From assembly GCF_000224145.3 (NCBI RefSeq), contig NC_020174.2, positions 2,728,097 through 2,792,096 on the forward strand: 64,000 bases of DNA. The letters run 5' to 3'. The notes below the pieces were generated by a model. That model was not told the DNA's origin, did no database searches, and was given only the letters and a program-made list of their open reading frames with translations. Positions 54,364 to 64,000 of the stretch are shown here, in pieces. The DNA is from Ciona intestinalis (lineage: Eukaryota; Chordata; Ascidiacea; Phlebobranchia; Cionidae). Position 1 is the stretch's first letter. Each line of letters opens with the position of its first letter. Made by a program: the position numbers and the translations under genes.

Positions 54364-55250
54364 GTACTATATACGGAAAACATAAATACAGGAAAATACT
54401 GAGCGGTCGTTATAATGGACCAATCTGTAAAATAGCTTTATAATTTTCCTTGGCAGGGTTTACATTTTTTATGCAATTATTTTGTACCTCGTTTAATTTA
54501 AATACTCAGATTTCAAGATCATTATTTTATTAATTACCTTTCTTTGTCAATAATGTGTGTTTACTTTTTGTCGTTCTTTTGTATGAATATTATAAGATAT
54601 AAATGAGCTGTACAAATTTACTAACTGAAATATTTATATCACCTAATCATGCAAATACAGACTTCAATTATTCATCTTGGAGTTATACTGTGGTGGTTAA
54701 CAAAGCGCAATTAAAACGGGTCACTTCGTACACCGCATATCTGGAATAAATGGCATACAGCAGTTTATATATACATGTTTATATAAGAACTCTGCTGTAC
54801 GTGAGTCTACAATGAGTTTAGCTTATTCCAGTTAAAATATACAAATCACGGTTGCATTATAACGATGTTGTGTTAGTTGACAGTGAAGTTTTAATTTTTT
54901 TTAATTGCAAACATAAATAAGTCCGTGTTTTGTACAGACGTTGGCCGCACACAAAACTACGCTCTAAATAATTTTGGTTAGCGCCGCAGGTGGTAATTGT
55001 TAACGCGCTTACGTCACTGTTGCTTAGATACAAGCGAAGCTTGATAAAATAGTAAATTTGTTTCACCTAAGAGGTGAAAACGCGTTATTTAATTTTGTAA
55101 GACAAATTCGCATGAAATATACATATTTGTTAACGTTTAAATATTTTTTGCAGTGAGATATTAAGCGTCTCACTTTCAAATTAAGAATAACTGTGTTTAA
55201 TACGTTAATATTATTCATGGAAAAGATCGAATGAAATAGTTAAAAGCAAA
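54364..55250. other. Intergenic, upstream of the dynein gene
   Basis: AT-rich with no gene recognised. It holds the probable dynein promoter. I see no clear TATA box or conserved block. Confidence 0.5.
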
Positions 55251-58200
55251 ATGGATTATAAGGTAAGTAATAAATGCTACAAACAACAGTTTCTTAGTTT
55301 TACTCTAGTACCCTAATATTACACTTTGATTGACTCTTAACTCTATTTAAATTAAATTGTTTTGAAAATCTCCGCAGACATCCGAAGCTCTCGTTCGGAC
55401 GAACAAAGTGAAACTGACCGAACCACAAACCTCAAAGTTTCTTCCACAATTGCCACAAAAGCGCAACAAGCCAGCATGGGCGAGCACTGCCCCATCATTT
55501 GTATTGAATGGCAATCCACCCACAGATCTGCTTGGGAGGTTGGTTGACATTTTTTTTGAATGAATAAACAAAACTTATTTATTCTCACAAAGAGTGGAAA
55601 CGGCGATCATTATATCACAACTTTTCTGTTTTATATAACTTGAGTTATCATGTACATTCCAGATAAGTTGTGTATAAAGTCAAACCTTTGTAATTTGTAT
55701 TGCCTATATACAGACATTTCGTCCGGCGCCGTGGCAAAGTGGTTAGCACGCCTGCTCTAACCCAGACGTATTGGGTCAAAGACTTGTCGCTGCTACCATT
55801 GTGGGCCTATGTGTCCTTGGGCAAGACACTTAACGGCAATTGCTTCGACCCAGTGGTCACTAATGCGTTGTCTAAATTATTAGTTATACAAAATCAAAAA
55901 AATGTCTATACAAAATTAGTCTGTACAAAAATTATACAAAATCAAAAAAATATACAAAATCAAAAAAATGTCTAAATTATTAGTTATATATACAAAATCA
56001 AAAAAATCTCAAAAAAATATAATCACTTACAAAGTAACATACATGATTACTTGTAAGCTGGCATGTGTATGAAACTCGTGTGATAACGACTGTCGTCTAT
56101 CGGCCACGCGAGGCGAAAGTAAGTTTCATTCATTATTTATATACAATATATATACACATTATTTGTTGTTGCGCAGAGATCGTTTAGACATGGTTCGCGA
56201 ACTTACAGCGAGCCCCCCTAAACGAGCAAAGCCACACAAACGTAGTCGAACATGGGACACTAAATCTCCGCGCCAAACTGCACCTGGTGCCTCCCAACAA
56301 GCAGGAGTGGTTGGAGGAGCTTCATCTTCATTAACTCATCCTAAGAAAAACCGGGAAGCTTTCAGGAGTTCGCTTGTTAATATTATAATGTGAGTGATGT
56401 AAAAAGGAAACTAAATAAATATTTTACAAAAAAAAACAACTTAAAAAACATGATTGAATCTCAAAATTAGCGGGGAAAAAAGACCCTGTTGTCTGTTGAG
56501 GATTGTTTAACAAGTAAACCTTAACCCACCTATTCATGTCGTGACTCCGTGGTTAGTGCTTGCATCGTAACCAAAGATTGCAAAGAAACATGGGTTTAAT
56601 GCTCGATGTTGATTGCACACTTCAGTCTTTACTACCAACCTACTAAATGAAATACCAAGCCCTAATTCCAAAAAAAATAAACCATCAATTTGTACTTTAA
56701 ATACCTTAACTTTTTACAAGTGCTAAGTAAATATTTATGATTTTCACTGCTTACCAATTACCATCCAGGCAAGAAGATGAGAAACAGAGCCGACCACCAA
56801 GTGAAACTAATGGTGCAACAAAACGACCCGGTTCTCCTACAAGTGCTGAGAAGGATATTCTCAGATATTATTACTACATACACAATGGAATAGACACAGG
56901 TGACTTATATTAATACTTTAGATTTATCTTGGAAAGATTTTCAGTATTTTGTTTTTTAGTATGTCATAAGTGAATAATGCATAATATAAAAGTGAACTTA
57001 TGTTATTGCCCACCATGTGAGGATATCATATAAGTTACATTTATTCTCTTTCTATTCACTTTTCCATCTATTGTACCTTACTGACACGTATTCTATTCTG
57101 TATGGGTGAGGTCCCTCAGGAACTAGGATTTAGGCTTTACTGAAAACCCTCAAAGTTTTCTGTAAAATACAAAAAGAATTAAAAACGCCAATATGAGTGA
57201 TTCATTTTTTTGTGGATTTTTTTTTATGGTGGCTGATAATTTGGACAGCCCAATAGTGACCACTGGGTTGGAAAAACTGCCCTTAAGTGTCTTGCCCAGG
57301 GACACATAGAATCATAATGGTAGCAATGACAAGCCTTGAACCCATTACCTCTGGGTTTGAGGCAGGCGCCCTAACCAAATGTGCTATGGCGCCGAATATA
57401 TTATCCTATAACTATTTAATTAGATTGAATGCAATATAATCTATTCACTGATGATTTTTCCTTTTGCATCCACAGAACATGTTGCCCCCATGGAAGATTC
57501 ATGGTTGGAAAACGTTTTACAAATGGTCCCAAAACGATTGAAAAATCTCGCTGAATCTATTGAAACATTATCCGATGAAATGAGAGAGGATTATTTACTT
57601 TCTGTTAAAAAAGCAATTGGTATTTTACCTTTTTATGTTAAACTTAATTAGTGTTTTGTAGTTAAATTAAAACAAACTATTCTCTTTGCATAAAAATACT
57701 TTAAAGCTGCTAAATATATGTTTCTACAGGTTAGTTCGATTTAAACCTTTTGTAAAATTGAGATGGCACAACATAATATTACAATCCCATTTAAGATTTT
57801 TCTTCAAAAATATTCCATAACATTGAACATTAGGAGCATTGATAATAAAAAAAATGGTTGGACAATAGTAATACTCTAAGAAGTTAACATAGAGGTCATA
57901 TTACGCATAAGAATCTCATAGAAGTAAATAAAAAATATTTTATAAATAAAAATTTAACACAAATCTCCTGACCATGCAGTGATAAATAATAAACATTTCA
58001 GTTGATTTTGTCCTCCGTGATCCCCGAGAGAAGGAAGAGGAAGCTCCTGTGTTGCTCCCACATCGAGCAGAATTGGAGGTCGTACCCAAGCCATGGTATC
58101 GATCTTATGTCAACGGGGCAAATCTGATCCGTGAGAATCTGAATGTCACTAATCCCACTATGATGGCTGTACTGGATCTGTGGCATGTTTCATTTGGGTG

Positions 58201-61200
58201 GGTGTTCTATTCTGTATGGGTGAAGTCTAACGATGTAGCATGTTAAGGGACCTGGGATTTGACCAGAGGTGTAATATTGGTTAAATAATTGTTTTCCGTG
58301 AAAAAATGCGTTTTATAAAACAGAACAACGTGTCATACCTTCTGTTATTGCTAATTTATTGTTTTGCTTTTCAATTTTTGATTAATATTTAGAATTTTTT
58401 TATCGTTTTTATAAAATGTCCAGAGCAGAGTTCGCTTATTTCATAATAATGTGCATCAGGACCTGCATTATATTTAAAAAGATTATATATTTTGAAGCAG
58501 TTTTATTATTCAATATACCATGTCCGTTTTGATTTTTTTACGTACAAACTGTTATATTAAATGCTTATTGTTCCAGTCGTATGAGGTTGGTTGATATTGA
58601 CGAATTTCATAAGCGTGAAGAATCAATGGAGTTACAAACTTTCCAAGGACTTGTAATGCGACATATTGAAACTGCCAAGGATAAACTGCTCAAAAAGTAA
58701 CAAAGTTTTATATAGTTTTGTAGGTTTAAGATAAATTTTTAAAACAACTACTGAAAAAATAAAATTCAATTGTTTCTTGTGTAAATTTAATTCAATTTAA
58801 AAAACTAAACTGCTCATAAAGTAACCCTTATGCATATTTTGAATGTATGTAATAAAATTTTTATTAAAAATATATGTATATATATATATATATTCTTTTG
58901 CATAAGCATACACACTTTTGTAAAATGTTATATCACATCCATGTAGTGCTCATATAAATACCAATACCAAGTTCAAAATTATTATGGTTTAACCCATCAT
59001 GACATCACATAACAACAACAGCTGCTGTTGTGTATCTCTAAAATGGGGTAACATTACAGGCATAGTGTGGATGGGTGGGGCAGGCATACCCTGACAATTT
59101 TACACTGTATTTTTAGGTTTTCTACATTTCATTTTTTTCATTTTTCTGAAATTCTAAACTTCATTTTTTAAAACATTACAACCAAAGAGTTGAAATTGTT
59201 TCACGGGATTGTGTGTCTAAATATCCCCCCACCCCCCCCTCCCCCGAACTTTAAAAAGTTTGGCAACTACAAATATCACTTAATTCCAATTTATCACTAG
59301 ATGGTTTCCTGAGGTTCAGAACATCTATTACCAAGGAAACAAACGTAAACAAGTTCCCAGCAACCACAATGAAGCAAAACTTCGTTCATTCTTTAATTGT
59401 GCTGCCACCTTGATGACAGGTCAACTACAGAGCCTGGCATTGCTTTCTATTAGTGATTACACAGATCTGGTTGCTCAACCACCAGTGAGTTTTACTATAA
59501 TAAATTATTTTTTTTCAATTTCAAGTGTATATCCTACCCAGTCTAAAGCAGATGTACCAGTGTTGTTCAAAATCATTTTTTTGTTGTTTTTTTTTAATTC
59601 TTCTGCACCAATATGTGATACTTCACTTTTCATGTATCTCAGCTCAAAAAATTTATTAAAATGTTTTTACAGATTCTTTTTAGTATTTTTATAAGCTTCT
59701 GTTACAATGAATGCTTACATTTTTTTCTATTGGTCCAAATTTATATATATAAACATATAGTACTACCCCACTTTTTTAACCTCTTGTCCAATTTTTTATC
59801 CAATAATATTACAGTACATCTAATATTCTAACCTAATAACATTACCCTAAATTACTCTTACCCCTTAATTATAATAAATTCTGTCAATTTAACCATGATA
59901 TGGTGTTTATTTATCAGGACGATTCTTGTTTGATAACATACAGTCAGGATCTGGTATAACAAAGAACTATTCATATAAAAACTTTTTGTTTTGACCTTTT
60001 TGTAACACTAGATCTTTACTCTAACCCAGTGGTTCCCAAACTGGATTCCATGGACCAGCTGGGGTCCGTACAGCAGTTTCAGGGGGTCTGCAATGTACAC
60101 ATTAAAGCTCTTTCAATGGTGTGGTTTTTGCAGTTTTCTTTTTGAATTTTATAGTGTGGCGAAATATCAAAATAATTGCAAAGGGTTCACCAGGCAAAAT
60201 TTTTGAAAAAAGTAAAACTCCAACCACTTTCCATACTCCAGCTTTCAACACGAGCATATGAACACTCTGGTTTCAACATCCACTTAATACTGGATGGTAC
60301 AAATGTTCGATTCGAGCCAGACTTCCCCGACTTTGAACTTGTCCTACTTAATGTGTTTGACGTAATGATCAAAGCTGTTGGAATCGTGCCAAGAGTGGAA
60401 ACCAAGCTTTACTCTGAATGGGTAGGCACTAGTAGTTGCGCTATATATCAAGTTAAAGTGTGCAAGTTCGATGTTTATGTTTTGTCCAGGTAGTGGCGCA
60501 TCTAATCACGGGTGATCTGTAACTTTGAATAGTTGTTTACTAAATCTAGTTTTATTTTTTATGTGAACGCTTTACCAAAGTTTGTGGCAAGCACTACTTC
60601 ATTTAAAAGCACCTTGACTTATGGTAGACCAACATGTAACATTAGATTTATAAATCAATTATATGAGGGATGAGCCAAGTCAATACATAATTAAAAAATA
60701 CACAAAACAAACAAAAATGGAAAAATCTTTGAATGCTATAAAGTAGGTTAATTTATTTTAAAAAAAGGTAAAATTGAGTTAGCATCAAAATGATTATTAC
60801 TGCGATATTTTGCTTTGTGAAACCTAAGTAATATATTTTACATTTCAATAAATTTTAGTATTACAATGTCAAGTTATTAATTATCTTCATTTTACATTTT
60901 AGTATTTACCGATATGTTCAACTATAGTTTTCCTCCTTATGTACACACTGTAACTTACACAAAAGATGAACTAAATTTCATCATGAAAAGCAACAAAGTG
61001 AATATGATATATGGCGCAACAATACCCATTGTTAAATAACAGTAGGGTTCATTTCATACACACTATACATACTTTGATTGGTTTTTACGCAACAACAATA
61101 CAGTTGTGCAATAATAATACAAGTAACAGTGTATTTTCAGTTTATATTTCTCAATTTTTATATACATGTACGTCAGTGTGTTAAAAGAACATTTAAACTC

Positions 61201-64000
61201 ATTAACACTAACTCTTAGTTTATTATGTATTGTCATGAATCTGATGCTCATAAAGTTGAACAATTCTTGTTTAGTGAAATATAGTAAGGATCTGGTGCTA
61301 CGAAAATGTAACAGACAAAAATCAACTTCAACCAATAGTTGTATTAGAGATATATTTCGCCTTAATAGCATTGTCAGTCTCTTATCCAATAGAATCTCAG
61401 TATATCAAACTGTATATAAGTGTGAAATGTCTTTGGAAAAGGTCAATGTTCATAAAGTACCTCTTCCTATCTACCTTATTGAATGAATGAATGTAAGTTA
61501 CTTTATCCTCGCATGGCCGGAAAATTATGGTCGTTATACACGGGTGTTCTGTTTCATAAACCTCGTGCCAGCTTAGGAGTTACCAAGTATGTTACTTTGT
61601 ATTACAATTGTATAAGTTTTAATTTAACCAATTTTAACCCGCAAACAAATCCATACACAGTCAAGCAACAACACAACTTTAAAACCAGTGATCCTTGAAG
61701 AGATAATGCTTGAGGTGAAGGCACGTGTTCGAAACGTGATTGCCAAAGAAAGTCTCGAACCAAAACAACATCTCAAGCTCTATGATAAATATCATTTCCT
61801 CATCAGTAAACAGGTGTTACATTACATTCTGCTCCTGCTAATTATCAGGCATAACATAAAAAGAGGAGATAATGTCTTCATACATCGGTATAATAAAATT
61901 TAAAACATCGGTAAAAAAATTTTTATTTTTTATTGGGAGATCTATTAATTATATGTTACATTACGTTCCTAAACACTTTTGCAGCATATCTATACGCAAG
62001 TTTTGTAAATTAACACCTCCCATTTTACACACAAGTTTTGCTATATCATCCATACTCTATTTTTAGACTAATCAAAGTTTCACAAAAATTTTACAAAATT
62101 TTTCCTTATTATTAAACCATATTTTTACATTAGAATGCATTTGCATGAGCTTTTCTTTATAATGTCTGTCATTTTTCCACAGCATTCTAAACTTTTTCTT
62201 AAACATTAAGAAACTCTTTTATAGCACAGCTCTAGAGAATATTGAAAAAATACCTTTTTTCTTGTATTTTTTACACCCTATTGATCATCAGGCAGAAGAT
62301 GAAGTCGAACAGCTATTGACACAAGAACTCAGTTTCCCCGAGTTTATTAAAGAAGTCACGAAGTATCAGAAACTTGCAGAAGAAATCACATTCAGTTCGC
62401 GAAAGGTAAAAACATTTTTTTGTCATAATTACATATGTTGTATAAGCTAATTTTTATTGTGACTTCAGTACAGTAACTAATGTCAGAACACCATCAACAG
62501 AACTAATGAATGAATAAATAAGCAAATGTAACTTATTTATCCTCACATGACCAGCAGCGACAGTTGTTATAATACATATGTTCTACTTCTGTTACTTTAC
62601 TTGTCTTCAGTATAATGAATGAATGTAACTTACTTTATCCTCGCGTGGCCGGAAAACAACAGTCGTTATAACACGAGTTTAGCAGCTCGTGCCAGCTTAC
62701 CAGTTACCATGTATGTTACTTTGTGGGTAATTATTTTTTTGAATTTTTTTTTATTTTTTTTTTATGTATGGCTGATAATTTAGACAACCTATTAGTGACC
62801 ACTGGGTTGGAGAAATTGCCGTTAAGTGTTTTGCCCAAAGACACANNNNNNNNNNNNNNNNNNNNNNNNNNNNNNNNNNNNNNNNNNNNNNNNNNNNNNN
62901 NNNNNNNNNNNNNNNNNNNNNNNNNNNNNNNNNNNNNNNNNNNNNNNNNNNNNNNNNNNNNNNNNNNNNNNNNNNNNNNNNNNNNNNNNNNNNNNNNNNN
63001 NNNNNNNNNNNNNNNNNNNNNNNNNNNNNNNNNNNNNNNNNNNNNNNNNNNNNNNNNNNNNNNNNNNNNNNNNNNNNNNNNNNNNNNNNNNNNNNNNNNN
63101 NNNNNNNNNNNNNNNNNNNNNNNNNNNNNNNNNNNNNNNNNNNNNNNNNNNNNNNNNNNNNNNNNNNNNNNNNNNNNNNNNNNNNNNNNNNNNNNNNNNN
63201 NNNNNNNNNNNNNNNNNNNNNNNNNNNNNNNNNNNNNNNNNNNNNNNNNNNNNNNNNNNNNNNNNNNNNNNNNNNNNNNNNNNNNNNNNNNNNNNNNNNN
63301 NNNNNNNNNNNNNNNNNNNNNNNNNNNNNNNNNNNNNNNNNNNNNATTTCTCTCGAAAATTACTCCACGAAGAAGGCAATTCTCGGTAAAAATGACGACA
63401 AAAATGTTTAATAAAAGTCAAAATCTAATTTGTTATTGTTTTTATACCTTTAACAGAATAGTAATCAATATAAACAGTAAAAATAGTATGGAAAGAGTAG
63501 CAGCAAGTCGGAGTAAGGTCAGTAAGCGGTTACCGAACTTTTGCGATCCGAAGCCCTTTTTTCTAAAAAGGCCCAGACTCCGTTAAAACCAACAACGATC
63601 CAATACAATCTATTTGACGTGGATTTACAGAAATTAATCTTATGTCGCGTTACCAACCCTAAAAACTACCAATTTGCATCGCCACCAGACACTTAAACAG
63701 CCAATTTCGCTGTTTAACTTTTTGACGATAATCGACAATCAAAAATCGGTAATTAACTTTGATTATACTTTCTGCATACCGTTTAAATCGTTGTTATGTC
63801 AACAATGAAATTTGATCTAAGATCAAAGTTGATTATACTTTCTGCATACCACCCTAAGTATGAAAGACATAATAATTACATTGGACACACAGTTCTGTTT
63901 CAATGGCTTCTGCATTGTAATCAAAAATTGTATGCTTCACGACAGCTTGACTTGTTTTCCAGGTTATCAGACTTGGGATGTTTGTCTTACATTGTAATGA
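55251..64000 (+). CDS. DNAH7: Axonemal dynein heavy chain, inner arm, DNAH7-like (5' part)
   Basis: This is a motor subunit of single-headed inner arm dynein in motile cilia. Exons: 55251-55262, 55378-55538, 56177-56389, 56769-56899, 57476-57619, 58002-58197, 58577-58696, 59301-59484, 60242-60421, 61661-61813, 62292-62405, then 63963 past the window end. Phases agree, giving about 548 residues, all N-terminal tail before the AAA motor. Seen: a basic low-complexity start; [143 protein letters not shown]. These blocks match my memory of DNAH7; the close relatives DNAH3 and DNAH12 are possible. The start MDYK is a four-codon exon and the least secure part. Another exon could hide in the gap 62846-63345. 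Confidence 0.85.
55722..56138 (+). mobile_element. tRNA-derived SINE with expanded A-rich linker
   Basis: Head 'gtggcaaagtggttagcacg', body 'accattgtgggcctatgtgt' and 'ccttgggcaagacacttaac', tail 'ggccacgcgaggcgaaagta'. The linker is enlarged by repeats of 'atacaaaatcaaaaaaat' (55880-56010). It lies in dynein intron 2. Confidence 0.88.
57222..57397 (-). mobile_element. tRNA-derived SINE, 5' half
   Basis: In reverse: 'ggacagcccaatagtgacca', 'gtgtcttgcccagggacaca', 'gaacccattacctctgggtt', 'aaccaaatgtgctatggcgc'. The tail is missing. It lies just upstream of dynein exon 5. Confidence 0.85.
61482..61600 (-). mobile_element. SINE tail fragment
   Basis: 'gaatgaatgtaagttacttt', 'atcctcgcatggccggaaaa' and 'cctcgtgccagcttaggagt' form the 3' half of the SINE in reverse. 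It ends about 60 bp before dynein exon 10. Confidence 0.82.
62508..62600 (-). repeat. Degraded SINE tail
   Basis: 'aatgtaacttatttatcctc' and 'acatgaccagcagcgacagt' resemble the tail of the SINE copy that follows at 62613. Confidence 0.6.
62613..62845 (-). mobile_element. tRNA-derived SINE, interrupted by a gap
   Basis: 'aatgaatgtaacttacttta', 'tcctcgcgtggccggaaaac', 'cagttaccatgtatgttact', 'acctattagtgaccactggg' and 'agtgttttgcccaaagacac' run in tail-to-head order into the 500-N gap. Confidence 0.85.
62846..63345. other. Assembly gap of exactly 500 N
   Basis: Unknown true length. It separates a SINE from a fragment of the FEN/XPG TIR element, so it probably contains more of both and perhaps a dynein exon. 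Confidence 0.99.
63395..63625 (+). mobile_element. Fragment of the FEN/XPG-CXC TIR element (right arm)
   Basis: It matches 34205-34420: 'ttattgtttttatacctt', 'atagta.tcaatataaa', 'atagtatggaaag', 'ttttgcgatccgaagc' and 'agactccgttaaaacc'. No right terminal repeat follows, so the copy is truncated near 63625. Confidence 0.75.
63626..63962. other. Dynein intron 3' part
   Basis: It contains a short direct repeat, 'gttgattatactttctgcat' type, at 63755-63784 and 63825-63854. It ends in the acceptor ttttccag at 63962. Confidence 0.7.

Overview
The window looks like nuclear DNA of an ascidian tunicate, most likely Ciona. It is AT-rich and has compact, many-exon genes with short introns. Its proteins are closest to chordate families. 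It carries tRNA-derived SINEs, MITEs and hAT, P-like and Ty3/gypsy elements of the kind known in Ciona. All gene models were built by hand from GT-AG splice sites, reading phase and remembered vertebrate orthologues. No alignment or transcript was available. Seven runs of N interrupt the sequence.

Layout. (1) 70-17004, minus: a complete polycystin-2 (PKD2) gene in 21 coding exons. It has an apparent pair of mutually exclusive exons, 8a and 8b, in the extracellular TOP domain. (2) 17788-20506 and 21473-23633, minus: two tandem genes for small type I membrane proteins with cysteine-rich ectodomains, which look like diverged paralogues. (3) About 23.77-34.54 kb: a transposon island. It holds the left end of one TIR element, a degraded hAT transposase, a degraded P/THAP9-like transposase, and a TIR element coding for a FEN1/XPG-like nuclease joined to a CXC zinc domain. 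(4) 36396-39428, plus: CNOT9. (5) 40111-48749, minus: SDHA. One intron holds a SINE that was split by a young Ty3/gypsy LTR element with identical LTRs. (6) 49282-49755, minus: single-exon HINT3. (7) 49893-50107 and the gap that follows: a 9-bp minisatellite grown inside a foldback element. (8) 52087-53035, minus: a collectin-like lectin. (9) 53522-54363: a hAT-like non-autonomous element. (10) 55251 to the window end, plus: the 5' part of an axonemal dynein heavy chain, best matched to DNAH7.

The genes are ordinary chordate housekeeping, ciliary and immune-type genes and do not form one pathway. PKD2 and the dynein are both ciliary, CNOT9 acts in mRNA deadenylation, SDHA in the TCA cycle and complex II, and the lectin in innate recognition. 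The most novel points are the PKD2 exon pair, the TIR element whose only visible gene is a FEN/XPG-like nuclease with a CXC domain, the paralogous receptor pair, and the minisatellite that appears to have arisen from a foldback element.
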